Assembly: GCA_029243245.1 (NCBI GenBank)
Contig: JAQWSK010000010.1
Coordinates: 124,001 to 188,000 of the forward strand
Reading direction: 5' to 3'
DNA length: 64,000 bases
Source of the DNA: Flavobacteriaceae bacterium
GTDB taxonomy: Bacteria; Bacteroidota; Bacteroidia; Flavobacteriales; Flavobacteriaceae
Positions 1-9,700 of this stretch are shown in pieces. Position 1 is the stretch's first letter. Each line of letters starts with the position of its first letter. The notes below the pieces were generated by a model, which had not been told where the DNA came from, did no database searches, and saw only the letters and a list, made by a program, of their open reading frames with translations. Both the position numbers and the translations under genes were made by a program.

Positions 1-837
1 AACATTAAACTGTTTACTACAGTTTAACTCGACCAACAAACGATCAGTTACAAACTCAAGATATTGAGTCATTAATTTAGCGTTCATACCTATAAGGCTT
101 ACAGGGAGAGACTCCGTAACAAATTCTCTTTCAATATTAAGTGCGTCTAAAATTATTTCTTCAATTCTTTTTTTCGAAACTTTATTCACAAGATGCTTAT
201 TATGAAGATGAACTGCAAAATCACAATGCACTCCTTCATCTCTAGATATGAGTTCGTTGGAAAATGTTAATCCTGGCATTAACCCTCTTTTCTTTAACCA
301 AAAAATTGAGCAAAATGCACCAGAAAAAAAGATACCTTCGACTGCTGCAAAAGCTATTAATCGCTCAGCAAATGAGTCAGAATCAATCCATTTCAAAGCC
401 CAATCAGCTTTCTTTTTAATTGCAGGAAATACTTCTATAGCCTTAAACAATCTGTCTTTTTCAACTTCATCTTTAACATATGTATCTATCAGTAATGAGT
501 ATGTTTCAGAATGAATATTTTCCATCATAATTTGAAAACCATAAAAGAATTTAGCTTCAGAATATTGAACTTCATTAACGAAGTTTTCTGCTAAATTTTC
601 GTTTACAATTCCATCTGAGGCAGCAAAAAAAGCCAAGATATGCTTAATAAAATATCTCTCGTCTTCAGAAAGTTTATTTTTCCAATCTCCTAAATCCTCA
701 CTCAAGTCTATTTCTTCAGCAGTCCAGAAACTAGCCTCCATTTTTTTGTACCATTCCCATATGTCATGATGTTGAATTGGGAATATCACAAATCTGTTTG
801 CATTTTCTTCGAGTATAGGTTCAACTGATTTTGTCAT
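1..837 (-). CDS. nrdB: Ribonucleotide reductase class I small (R2) subunit, C-terminus cut off by window edge
   Basis: This is the radical-generating subunit of aerobic ribonucleotide reductase, which makes dNTPs with the NrdA large subunit in the cytoplasm. The ATG is at 837 and the frame stays open for 279 codons to base 1, so the C-terminus lies outside. All di-metal ligands of the R2 family can be seen in order: the Glu of [16 protein letters not shown] with Glu, His and the radical Tyr, the Glu of [12 protein letters not shown], and RDEGVHCDF with Glu and His. The Tyr marks it as a tyrosyl-radical enzyme rather than a class Ic one. The 208-base upstream gap holds only a weak promoter-like CAAAGATT (878-885) and no convincing NrdR box. 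Family assignment is secure. Confidence 0.95.
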   Translation of the reverse strand, partial: MTKSVEPILEENANRFVIFPIQHHDIWEWYKKMEASFWTAEEIDLSEDLGDWKNKLSEDERYFIKHILAFFAASDGIVNENLAENFVNEVQYSEAKFFYGFQIMMENIHSETYSLLIDTYVKDEVEKDRLFKAIEVFPAIKKKADWALKWIDSDSFAERLIAFAAVEGIFFSGAFCSIFWLKKRGLMPGLTFSNELISRDEGVHCDFAVHLHNKHLVNKVSKKRIEEIILDALNIEREFVTESLPVSLIGMNAKLMTQYLEFVTDRLLVELNCSKQFNV

Positions 838-1045
838 ATTTTTATTTGATACATTTTTTTAACTTTTTTGCTACTAACAAAGATTTAAAAATGTAATAAC
901 AATTGAAAGGAGTACTTTTCCACAAAGAGGCCTAGTTTTTAACAAAAAGACTAACAAATCTTATTTTTGAGTAAAATCAATAAAGATCTAAACATTTGAT
1001 TTTCAGTATTTTAAAAAAAAAAATCTTTGCAAAACCCCGTCTTTA

Positions 1046-1624
1046 CTAGGAACGCGTCTTTAACCATTCTTTTGCCGTTAAAGATAATTTTCTGTACCAT
1101 GATTTTCCAAATTTTCTAATTAAGGCATTTTTAACAAACTTATAAATAGGTACTTTTAATTCTGATCCCAGACTACAGGCTGAATCACAAACAGACCATT
1201 CATGATAGTTAACTGCTGTAAATTCAGAATAATTTTGAATTCTAATCGGGTATAAATGACAAGAGATAGGCTTTTGCCAATTTATAGATCCAGCATTATG
1301 AGCTTTTTCAATTCCGCACTGAGCTTGACCTTTATTGTCAAAAATAGTATAAGCACATTCTTTTCCTTCTATTAAAGGAGTTTCCCATTCACCGTCATCT
1401 GCTTTAACATAATTTCCTTGTTCCTTTAATGACTTTATACCCCTATCTGACAAAAAAGGAGCAATTTTATCGTGCAAGTTATCTAACGTTTTTGTCTCTT
1501 GTTTTTCCAATGGAGCTCCAGCTGCTCCAGCAACACAGCATTCCCCTTTACACTTACTTATGTTACAAACAAAGTGCTCTGAAATAATAGATTCTGAAAC
1601 TATGGTATTATTTATCTGAAACAT
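1046..1624 (-). CDS. DUF3109 family Cys-rich protein
   Basis: A 192-residue cytoplasmic protein of the DUF3109 family, whose function is unknown. The N-terminal CNISKCKGECCV segment (residues about 20-31) and later Cys and His residues (CAYT, QCGIEKA, CHLYP, SVCDSACS) form the conserved pattern of this family. The pattern resembles that of Fe-S or zinc proteins of the YkgJ type. It is transcribed away from MarC and towards nrdB. The start is the ATG at 1624, and no earlier start fits. A metal-binding role is inferred from the cysteines only. Confidence 0.85.
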   Translation of the reverse strand: MFQINNTIVSESIISEHFVCNISKCKGECCVAGAAGAPLEKQETKTLDNLHDKIAPFLSDRGIKSLKEQGNYVKADDGEWETPLIEGKECAYTIFDNKGQAQCGIEKAHNAGSINWQKPISCHLYPIRIQNYSEFTAVNYHEWSVCDSACSLGSELKVPIYKFVKNALIRKFGKSWYRKLSLTAKEWLKTRS

Positions 1625-1706
1625 TTATCAAATTTCAATCTTAAAACTAAATTAACGATTAATATCTCTTTCAAATATTATTAAGTTGAGTACTTTTAAA
1701 AAAAAA

Positions 1707-2282
1707 ATGAATTTTGATTTTAAAGAAATTTTTACCGCTGGCCTAGTTCTTTTTGCAATAATTAATCCCATTGGTAATATTCCAATAATTATTTCACTTA
1801 AAGAAAAAGTTGGTCATATTCAATCAGAAAAAGCGTCAATTGTTGCTGGCTTCATAATGATAGGTTTTTTATTTCTTGGTAAAACTATTCTAAGCCTAAT
1901 TGGTATTGATGTAAATTCATTCGCAGTAGCTGGATCATTAATCATATTTTTCATTGCGCTCGAAATGATAATGGGCGTCTCCATATACAAAAATGATATT
2001 CCAGAAACAGCATCAATAGTTCCTATCGCATTTCCTATTATTGCAGGACCAGGAAGTTTAACAACATTACTTTCTCTTAGGGCAGAATTTGAGCTTATCA
2101 ATATAATTGTAGCAGTCTTGTTAAATATTTCGATTGTCTATATAATTTTAAAGTCAACAAATTTAATGTCACAAATTATAGGTAAGTCAGGAATTGCTAT
2201 TATTCAAAAGGTTTTTGGAATTATCCTATTATCAATAGCCGTTAAACTTTTTGCTACAAATATCGGACAAATAATTAACTGA
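1707..2282 (+). CDS. MarC family integral membrane protein
   Basis: A 191-residue inner-membrane protein of the MarC/UPF0056 family, with about six hydrophobic segments and the family signature FAIINPIGNIPI near the N-terminus. The transported substrate of MarC proteins is not established; the old link to multiple antibiotic resistance was withdrawn for E. coli MarC. I chose the ATG at 1707 rather than the in-frame TTG at 1686, because family members begin just before this FKEIF segment and the extra residues would be Lys-rich and unmatched. A small membrane protein follows four bases after the stop, probably in the same transcript. Confidence 0.88.
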   Translation: MNFDFKEIFTAGLVLFAIINPIGNIPIIISLKEKVGHIQSEKASIVAGFIMIGFLFLGKTILSLIGIDVNSFAVAGSLIIFFIALEMIMGVSIYKNDIPETASIVPIAFPIIAGPGSLTTLLSLRAEFELINIIVAVLLNISIVYIILKSTNLMSQIIGKSGIAIIQKVFGIILLSIAVKLFATNIGQIIN

Positions 2283-2286
2283 CATT

Positions 2287-2478
2287 ATGAAAAAATCACT
2301 ATTAGTTTTTTTATTATTAGCTATTTCCAGCATGCTTTTTAACCTCTCTAAAATTGAATGGAATAAATCATTGGTTGATGAAAATTCAATTGCAGTAATT
2401 GGTGTCCTGGCTTCAGGATGTGCGTTTCTACTTATACTTATTTTATGGCTTTCTATTAAAATTTCAGAAAAAAATTAA
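2287..2478 (+). CDS. Small two-helix membrane protein of unknown function
   Basis: A 63-residue protein with two hydrophobic stretches (residues about 4-20 and 35-57) separated by a short polar loop (KIEWNKSLVDEN), so probably a helical hairpin in the inner membrane. The first helix could alternatively be an uncleaved signal anchor. It begins four bases after marC and is very likely co-transcribed. I do not recognise a family. Confidence 0.65.
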   Translation: MKKSLLVFLLLAISSMLFNLSKIEWNKSLVDENSIAVIGVLASGCAFLLILILWLSIKISEKN

Positions 2479-2508
2479 TAATTCTTTAACCTATATGGCA
2501 TAATTTTT

Positions 2509-2937
2509 TTATTTTTCTTCAAATAGGTGATCAATTTTAACTCCTGCTTTTTTTAAAAATTTAACACCTGAAGTATCTTTGTATTGAATGGAATAAACCA
2601 CTCTTGAAATTCCAGATTGATGAATAAGCTTGCTGCATTCTTTACAGGGAGAAAGGGTTATATACAAAGTTGAACCTTTACAAGATTGAGTTGACGAAGC
2701 TACTTTGAGAATGGCATTTGCTTCTGCATGTAATACATACCATTTTGTATAAAATTCTTCATCTTCACAAATATTATTAAAACCAGAGGGCGTTCCATTA
2801 TATCCATCAGATATTATCATTCTATCTTTAACTATCAAAGCCCCAACCTGTTTTCTTTTACAATAAGATAAAGATCCCCATCTTTTTGCCATATCAAGAT
2901 AGGCTAAATCATATTGTTTTTGTTTTTTTTCTACCAT
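2509..2937 (-). CDS. Deoxycytidylate (dCMP) deaminase family protein
   Basis: A 142-residue zinc deaminase of the ComEB/dCMP deaminase type, converting dCMP to dUMP for dTMP synthesis. The zinc site is plain: HAEANAI with His70 and the proton-shuttling Glu72, and PCKEC with Cys98 and Cys101. The upstream segment GYNGTPSGF is typical of the dCMP group rather than cytidine deaminases. It is the last gene of a minus-strand set behind the HupE-like gene (34-base gap) and TerB-DnaJ gene. The nearby ribonucleotide reductase gene fits nucleotide supply, but a shared promoter is not implied. Confidence 0.92.
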   Translation of the reverse strand: MVEKKQKQYDLAYLDMAKRWGSLSYCKRKQVGALIVKDRMIISDGYNGTPSGFNNICEDEEFYTKWYVLHAEANAILKVASSTQSCKGSTLYITLSPCKECSKLIHQSGISRVVYSIQYKDTSGVKFLKKAGVKIDHLFEEK

Positions 2938-2971
2938 CTGTGACGAAACTACAAAAATCTTAATTCAAGAC

Positions 2972-3550
2972 CTAAAGTCTTTCAAAAACCATTTTTAATG
3001 ATAACACTAAAATAATCAATGAGCTTCCACTTAACCATAAATTAAATTTTTCACTAAAAGCCTTTATTATTAAAACATTAATAATTGCAACAATAGAAAC
3101 TATTATCAGCTGAGCAAATTCAATCCCAAAAGCAAAACCTAATAACGATATGAATGATGAATCTTTTTGAATGATTTGATTAAAATATCTTCCAAACCCT
3201 AATCCATGAATTAATCCGAAAAATAAGGTTAAAAAGTTAACATGTTTAAAAACATCTTGTTTCCAAAAACCATTAAATTTTAACAAAACCGTAATACAGC
3301 TAAACGTTATAGTTATAGGAATTAATATCTCAATCAAATAATAGTCAATTTTAAATTTGAAATAATGATTAATGAAAAGCGTAAAACAATGTCCTATAGT
3401 GAAAAGCGTTACCCATTTAATTAGTTGTTTCCATTGATCCAAAGAAAAAGGTAAGGTCATTACAACCAAGAAATAAAAATGATCTAATCCATCAAAATCT
3501 AAGACATGATAATATCCAAATTTTATAAAAAAAAGAAATGTCTCTAACAT
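2972..3550 (-). CDS. HupE/UreJ family membrane protein
   Basis: A 192-residue polytopic membrane protein with about six hydrophobic segments. The GYYHVLDFDGLDHFYFL segment near the N-terminus and the later LTLFFGLIHGLGF segment, with conserved His and Asp, are the HupE/UreJ pattern. Family members are linked to nickel or other metal handling, but flavobacterial copies usually have no hydrogenase or urease next to them, and none is seen here. It ends just before the dCMP deaminase and starts two bases after the TerB-DnaJ gene stops, so the three are likely one operon. Substrate unknown. Confidence 0.82.
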   Translation of the reverse strand: MLETFLFFIKFGYYHVLDFDGLDHFYFLVVMTLPFSLDQWKQLIKWVTLFTIGHCFTLFINHYFKFKIDYYLIEILIPITITFSCITVLLKFNGFWKQDVFKHVNFLTLFFGLIHGLGFGRYFNQIIQKDSSFISLLGFAFGIEFAQLIIVSIVAIINVLIIKAFSEKFNLWLSGSSLIILVLSLKMVFERL

Positions 3551-3552
3551 TT

Positions 3553-4275
3553 TTAAAATTTATGTTTGTTTTTTAATCTCTCATAAGCTACTTGTACTTG
3601 TCTAAACTTTTCCTCAGCTCCTTTTAAAAGATAGGGATCTTTAGTTTGTAACTTGTCAGGATGATATTTTTTTACCATTATACGATAAGCTTTTTTAATT
3701 TCCTCAATAGAAGATTTTGAATCTACCTCTAGTATTTTATATGCGCTATTTTCTTCTTTAACAAACATAGCATGTATGCTTTCGAAATCAATAGAACTTA
3801 TTTCTAAACTTGAAGCTATTTGATTTATTTTAATCAATTCCAATTTTGAAATATTACCATCGGCCTCCGCTATACCAAATAAAAAATGTATTAATTGAAG
3901 TCTTGTTTCGTAACGAAAATTAATTACAAACGAGTCTGTAATTTCATCAAGAGATTGAGTTTGATTTTTAACTTTAGAATTAAATATTTTAAAAATTTCA
4001 TCAGACTGGTTTTTACCGTAATGACTTATAAAAAAACGTCTGACATACTCAAGCTCTTTAGAATCAACCTTTCCGTCGGCTTTAATTACTATTGCTGCTA
4101 GGGTTAGTAATTTGACTTGCATTAGTTTTTCATCAGAATGTCTAAATCTATTTTGACTACTAAAATTTGACTTGTAAAAAACATTCTCCAAAAGTTGACC
4201 AATAATAAATCCTACAATTGCTCCTGGGAAACGAAAAAAACTAAATCCAATAAACGCTGAAATCCATCTTATCAT
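3553..4275 (-). CDS. TerB-like and DnaJ-domain protein (DjlA-like)
   Basis: A 240-residue protein with a hydrophobic Gly-rich N-terminus (residues about 10-30, GAIVGFIIGQLL), a TerB-like helical domain (about 55-160, with KADGKVDSKE and AEADGNISKLE acidic loops) and a C-terminal J domain (about 178-238) with the HPD motif at 205-207. This order matches membrane-tethered DjlA-type co-chaperones that stimulate DnaK. It is the first gene of a minus-strand operon with the HupE-like and dCMP deaminase genes. A TATCTTTG -7 box lies about 18 bases before its ATG. Confidence 0.85.
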   Translation of the reverse strand: MIRWISAFIGFSFFRFPGAIVGFIIGQLLENVFYKSNFSSQNRFRHSDEKLMQVKLLTLAAIVIKADGKVDSKELEYVRRFFISHYGKNQSDEIFKIFNSKVKNQTQSLDEITDSFVINFRYETRLQLIHFLFGIAEADGNISKLELIKINQIASSLEISSIDFESIHAMFVKEENSAYKILEVDSKSSIEEIKKAYRIMVKKYHPDKLQTKDPYLLKGAEEKFRQVQVAYERLKNKHKF

Positions 4276-4292
4276 AAAAGTGAAATTGACGT

Positions 4293-4300
4293 CAAAGATA
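4293..4300 (-). promoter_or_regulatory. Promoter -7 element (TATCTTTG) for the TerB-DnaJ operon
   Basis: Read on the minus strand this is TATCTTTG, an exact match to the Bacteroidota -7 consensus TAnnTTTG, placed so that transcription would begin roughly ten bases before the ATG at 4275. No good TTG is present at the -33 spacing, so it is only a partial match. Confidence 0.4.
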
Positions 4301-4345
4301 ACTATGTCAATACGAGTTTCTTTATTATATTTACATAAAAAATAT

Positions 4346-4756
4346 ATGTATCCAAAAGAAATTTATGAGCCAATGAAATTTGAGCTAACTGAATTAGGCT
4401 TTGAAGATCTTGTAACCCCGTCTGAAGTTGAAGAAGCTCTAAAAAAAAGTGGTACAACTTTGGTGGTTGTCAATTCAGTTTGTGGATGTGCTGCTGCCAA
4501 TGCTAGGCCTGCTGTTCGGATATCGTTATCTAACAAAGTAAAACCAACTAATTTAGTTACAGTCTTTGCTGGAGTGGATGGTGAAGCTACTGAATTGGTA
4601 AGATCTCACATGGTTCCATTTCCTCCTTCTTCTCCAAGTATTGGTTTATTTAAAGATGGAGAATTAATACATATGATAGAAAGGCATCATATAGAAGGAA
4701 GGCCGGCAAATGTTATCGCTGATAATCTTATATCAGCATTTAACGAACATTGCTAG
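4346..4756 (+). CDS. BrxA/BrxB family bacilliredoxin
   Basis: A 136-residue thioredoxin-fold protein of the YphP/YqiW family that removes bacillithiol or similar thiols from oxidised proteins. The active site is the family's CGC motif (Cys46-Gly-Cys48 in NSVCGCAAANARP). I use the ATG at 4346, giving the typical start MYPKEIYEPM. A GTG at 4280 would add 22 residues not found in the family and would run almost to the divergent gene. It converges with the sensor kinase gene, overlapping by four bases at the stop codons. Whether this organism makes bacillithiol cannot be told here. Confidence 0.93.
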   Translation: MYPKEIYEPMKFELTELGFEDLVTPSEVEEALKKSGTTLVVVNSVCGCAAANARPAVRISLSNKVKPTNLVTVFAGVDGEATELVRSHMVPFPPSSPSIGLFKDGELIHMIERHHIEGRPANVIADNLISAFNEHC

Positions 4757-6225
4757 CTAAGCATTAGTTTTTTTAATTGTAACTCAATTATAAAGACAGT
4801 TCCAAGCTTATCATCTGTTTGATATCTTATCTTTCCTTTATGAGAATCAATAATATTTTTTACTATACCTAGGCCTAAGCCCATGCCTTTAGTTTTGGTT
4901 GTGAATTTGGGTTCAAAAACTTTATCTTGTAAATTTGGATTAATCCCTTGACCATTATCTTTGACTGATATAATTATTTTATCATGCTCCGATTTTAAAA
5001 CAACTTCTATCTTCGGTTGTTTATTTGAATCTACTGATTGTAATCCGTTTTGAATAAGGTTTGTCATCACGCGAATCCACTGTGTTCTATCTAAAGGATA
5101 TAAAATTTTCTTTTTATTAGATGAAAAAATAACATTTTCATATTCAAATATTTCTGTTGCTCTTTTAGTAACTTCAACAATATCAGATGAAATTAGTTGA
5201 GCTTTTGGAAGAGTTGCAAAATCTGAAAAAGCATTTGACACGTTACTCATTATGTCAATTTGTTCAATTAATGATTTAGAAAATTCTTCAATTTTATTCT
5301 TATTTCTTTTATCTGTCGGATCATACCTTCTTTGAAAATTTTGGACTGATAATCTCATTGGTGTCAAAGGGTTTTTAATCTCATGTGCTACCTGCCTAGC
5401 CATTTCTTGCCATGCTTGTTCACGTTCAGTTTTAGCGAGTTTTTCAGCACTTTTTTCCAAATCATCTATCATTTTATTATAAGAATTAACCAAGCTATCA
5501 ATTTCTCTAGAAGGATTTTTTAGATGAATTCTTTTATTTCGTTTAAGCAATCCAGTAGAATTGATTTGTAGTCTAAGTGTTTCAAGTGATCGCGTTACAT
5601 ATTTAGAAATGAAATAAGCAATTCCAATAGATACAACTAGCATTAGCAGATATACTTGATAAAGACTTTGTAAGAAAGTGTTTAATTCATTTTCGGAAAA
5701 AGAGACATCTTCAAAATAAGGGAAAAATAAAATTGCATATTCTTTGCCAGATGAATCAACAAGATATCTATAAGAAGATTGAAATTTTCCTATCTCATCA
5801 ATGTTGTTTTCTACATAACGATTAGAGACGTTCTGTTTAATATTCCATATAGTTTCTTCATTAATATTATAATTATTAGCTATTATTTTTAGTGGTAAAA
5901 AATTAATATATAGAGGTTTTCCTTCTAAATCAAAAACAGAATAATCAACACTTAATATAGTTCTTACAGCTTGAAAATCTTCTTTAAAATTCATCCATGT
6001 TTCTTGAGAGGAGTTATTCAATTCATTTTTAGTGACTAAATAGTTTATCTGAGAAAGTAATTGCTTTTCTTTTCTCTGCATTCTGAACTGATTATAGGAT
6101 TCAGATTCAGCATCATATTGAAAATAAGTTGCTCCAAGAATCATCATGCAAGCAGTAAAAACTAAAAGAACCATCGCTAGAAAAAGCCTTGTTCTTAATG
6201 AAATTTTACCTTTAATTATTTGCAT
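4753..6225 (-). CDS. NtrY-like sensor histidine kinase, orphan
   Basis: A 490-residue membrane sensor kinase. Order: TM1 (about 13-34), an extracytoplasmic domain (about 36-188), TM2 (about 190-208), HAMP (about 209-262), dimerisation domain with HEIKNPLTPM (phospho-acceptor His281) and a HATPase domain with the N box NLIQNGLQ, DNGQG and the glycine box GLGLGIV. The HEIKNPLTP form is the NtrY subtype. No response regulator is adjacent. Its ATG overlaps the hemJ stop by one base (TAATG), so the two are translationally coupled. The signal it senses is unknown. Confidence 0.9.
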   Translation of the reverse strand: MQIIKGKISLRTRLFLAMVLLVFTACMMILGATYFQYDAESESYNQFRMQRKEKQLLSQINYLVTKNELNNSSQETWMNFKEDFQAVRTILSVDYSVFDLEGKPLYINFLPLKIIANNYNINEETIWNIKQNVSNRYVENNIDEIGKFQSSYRYLVDSSGKEYAILFFPYFEDVSFSENELNTFLQSLYQVYLLMLVVSIGIAYFISKYVTRSLETLRLQINSTGLLKRNKRIHLKNPSREIDSLVNSYNKMIDDLEKSAEKLAKTEREQAWQEMARQVAHEIKNPLTPMRLSVQNFQRRYDPTDKRNKNKIEEFSKSLIEQIDIMSNVSNAFSDFATLPKAQLISSDIVEVTKRATEIFEYENVIFSSNKKKILYPLDRTQWIRVMTNLIQNGLQSVDSNKQPKIEVVLKSEHDKIIISVKDNGQGINPNLQDKVFEPKFTTKTKGMGLGLGIVKNIIDSHKGKIRYQTDDKLGTVFIIELQLKKLMLS

Positions 6226-6773
6226 TAATTTTTATTTTTATTATTTAATCTTTTATAAAACCGTATTCCTATAGCTAAAAGCACACCCAGTCCAATTAAA
6301 CCTAAAACTCCAAAAATCCAATGAAAACTGTTTTTAATTGATACTAAAAAAACAATTGCAAAAAGAATTAAAGTTGCTCCCTCATTCCAAAATCTCATAA
6401 AAGTACTTGTGTAATTAAAAATATCTCTTTGAAAATCAATAAAAATTGAGTGTGTTTTTAAATGATAAATCAATAAAAATCCGACAAAAACAAGTTTTAT
6501 TACCATCCATTGCTGCATTAATATTCCAGGATTAAAATAAATTAAAATTAAGGCAAAAAAAATAGCAAGAATAGAAGAAGGCCAGGTAATAATGTACCAA
6601 AGTTTTTTAGCCATTATATTTAGTTGTGTGGTTAAAATTTCTTTCTCTATTTCTGGCTTTTTTTGAGCTTCAATAATATAAATAAAAAGCCTTGGAATAT
6701 AAAATAACCCGGCAAACCATGTTATTATAAAAATCAAATGTAAAGCTTTAATGTAATCGTAATATTCTATCAA
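6225..6773 (-). CDS. hemJ: HemJ-type protoporphyrinogen IX oxidase (UPF0093/CopD family)
   Basis: A 182-residue inner-membrane protein with four or five helices. The N-terminal IKALHLIFIITWFAGLFYIP segment, with its conserved His and the WFAGLFYLPRLF signature, and the later MVIKLVFVGFLLIYH segment match HemJ, which oxidises protoporphyrinogen IX to protoporphyrin IX, the step just before ferrochelatase. No hemG or hemY gene is seen in the window, so this is the best candidate for that step. It follows the sortilin-like gene by four bases and is coupled to the kinase gene. Automatic annotation often calls this family 'CopD'; the hemH and heme-gene neighbourhood favours HemJ. Confidence 0.85.
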   Translation of the reverse strand: MIEYYDYIKALHLIFIITWFAGLFYIPRLFIYIIEAQKKPEIEKEILTTQLNIMAKKLWYIITWPSSILAIFFALILIYFNPGILMQQWMVIKLVFVGFLLIYHLKTHSIFIDFQRDIFNYTSTFMRFWNEGATLILFAIVFLVSIKNSFHWIFGVLGLIGLGVLLAIGIRFYKRLNNKNKN

Positions 6774-6777
6774 AAAT

Positions 6778-9700
6778 TTAATCTAGTTTTAAATAATCTA
6801 ATTCAAGTCTCGCAAATTGTTCATTAAAATCTTTAATCTCCTTTTCAGTTAATAATTTTAAAATTTTTAACTGATTTTCTACTTTCCCAGTAATTTCAAC
6901 CCTTACAGATTCATCCTGATCAGTTGGAGGAAAATCATTTAGTGTGACCAGTCTGTTTAAATGTCCTAATTTATTAGTAAGCTTAATGGGAAAGTTTAGT
7001 GGGTCTTGGTTACTTCGATTTTGAGTCTGATATAAAACTTTTTCTATTTCAGATAGTTTTTTTCTCAATTGTTTTGACTCAGAAATAAGCTCAGCAACTG
7101 AATTTAATTCAGTAAAATTTGATTCAAATTCTTTTAGTCTTGAATTAATCTTTCTAATTTTTTTTATTGCTTTATGAGCCTTGTCTACAGTCTTATTAAC
7201 CGCATTAACAAAATTTAATTGTTTTTCAATATCTGAGATCTCAACCTCAGATCTTGGATCAATTAAAATTTCAAATGGCTGACTGTTTTTTTTCCCATTT
7301 TTATTCAATGTTACTAAATACTTTCCAGGAATAGACTTTGCCCCAGAAAATGAAGCCGACCAAAAAATCATTCCATCTAACTCTTCTGCTCCATCATGTT
7401 TTGTGTCCCAAACAAATTTGTTACTGCCTTCTTTAACTTTTAAATTATTTTGATTGTCATAATTACTATAAGTTTTTATTGTTTTACCATTCATGTCTGA
7501 AAAACTCAATGATATCGAGTCTTTTGATGAATCATACTTTTTAATATTGTAATAAACTATGACTCCATTTTCAAGATTAGTACCTGCTGTTTTACTTGAC
7601 ATTCCTCCATATCCTCTCATTCTATATGAGTCTTTTGGTGCAAATAAGTTAATTTGATTATTATGCGTTGAAACATTTATCTGATGTATAACTGTTAAAT
7701 CATCAATAATCCATATCCCTCTTCCTTGAGTAGCAACAATTAAACTATTATTTTTAATTATAATATCTGTAACAGGAACTATTGGTAAGTTTTTCTGAAA
7801 TGAGCTCCACGATTCTCCATCATCAAAAGATATATATAAACCTGATTCAGTCCCAGCATAGAGCAGTCCCTGTCTTGCAGGATCTGATCTTAATACTCTA
7901 GTAAAATGTTCAGGCTTAATTCCATTAACTATTTTTTTCCATGTTTTTCCATAATCATGTGTTTTATATAAATATGGCTTAAAATCACCTGTTTTATATG
8001 ATGTTCCGGCAATATATGCTTTTCCAGAATTAAAATATGCTGTCTCTATGCTATTTATCATAAGAAGTTTTGGTGCTTTAGGTGGTGTTATATTTTCCCA
8101 ACTGTCTCCTCCATTTCTTGTTAAATGGACTAATCCATCATCACTACCTACCCAGATCTCCCCATCAGCTAATCTTGATTCACTTGCCGCAAATAGTGTG
8201 CTATAATATTCAACACCAGTATTATCCTGAGTGATTGGTCCTCCAGAAGATTTCAATTTTTCAGGATCATTTCTAGTTAAATCATGACTTATTATTTTCC
8301 AGCTTTGTCCTTCATTTTCTGAAACATGAACATGATTAGATAATGTAAATAGTTTTTTTGTGTTGTGATTACTAAAGAAAATTGGAAAATTCCATTGAAA
8401 CCTATATTTCATCCCCTCTGCTCCATATCCCATAGGATTATCTGGCCAAACATTTATACCTCTAACACTTCCTGTTTTATGATTAACTCTAGTTAAAAAG
8501 CCACCATAACTTCCTCCATAAACAATATCATTGTTGTTTGGATCAACAGCAATATGAGCTGATTCACCTCCAGCTGTTGCCTCCCAATTATCTTCAGTAA
8601 TAAATCTGCCTTCAGATCTATGCTGTACTCTAATTGTTGAATTGTCCTGTTGAGCGACATAAATACGAAATGGAAACGCATTATCTGTAGTAACTCTATA
8701 AAACTGAGCTGTTGGCTGATTATAATATGTGCTCCAATCTAAGCCTCCATTATTTGATATTTGAGCCCCTCCATCATCAGCAATTATCATTCTATTATTG
8801 TCCTCTGGAGCTATCCATAAATCATGATGATCACCATGGGGCGCTCTGTTACTTTTAAATGTTTTTCCTCCATCAATCGATTTATGATAAGAAACATTCA
8901 TTACATACACAATGTCCTGATTTTTAGTATCAGCATAAATTTTAGAATAGTACCAAGCTCTTTGTCTTAAAGCTCTACTTGAATTTACATATTTCCATGT
9001 TTCTCCTCCATTGTCAGATCTGTAAACACCTCCTTTATCTTTATTTTCAACTATAGCGAATACTCTTTCTGGATTAACAGGAGATACAGTAACTCCAATA
9101 ATTCCAAGTATTCCCTTCGCAAAGCCTTGATTATCTGATATTTTAGACCAAGTATTACCACTATCAGTACTTTTCCATAGTAATGAGCCAGGACCTCCAC
9201 TATTAAGACTATAAGGAGTTCGTTTTAAATTCCAAGTTGATACATATAAAATTCTAGAGTTTTTTGGATCCATTTGCAATTCAACAGCTCCAGCTTGGTC
9301 ATTTACAAATAAAACTTTATTCCATGTAATACCGCCATTAGTAGATTTGTAAACTCCTCTTTCTTTGGTTGGTTTATAAATATTGCCTAGGACAGCAGCA
9401 TAAACAATATCTGAGTTTTTTGAATCTATTACAATTCTTGGTATGTGTCTTGAATTTGGAAGTCCAGAAAAACTCCAGGTCTTTCCAGCATCAACTGATT
9501 TCCATACACCACTACCAGAAGAGACATTTCCTCTCACTGTCACTTCTCCACCTCCCACATATATAACATTTGGATCATTTGGAGCAATTGCTATAGAACC
9601 TATGCTTCCTCCAAAATATCCATCAGAAATATTTTCATATGTTTTACCTGCATCTTCAGTTTTCCAAACTCCACCTCCTGTTGCTCCAAAGTAATATAAA

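Noticed and set aside
248-514. Plus-strand reading frame of 88 codons
   Set aside because: It lies wholly within nrdB on the other strand, whose metal ligands are fully conserved.
838-1045. NrdR box or other operator upstream of nrdB
   Set aside because: No pair of sequences near the NrdR consensus was found; only a one-mismatch -7 box with a poor -33 distance.
1686-1706. TTG start giving a 198-residue MarC
   Set aside because: The ATG at 1707 gives the usual family N-terminus.
9369-9694. Two plus-strand frames within the first sortilin-like gene
   Set aside because: They are the antisense of the repeated Gly/Thr/Trp codons of the propeller, have no recognisable features and overlap each other.
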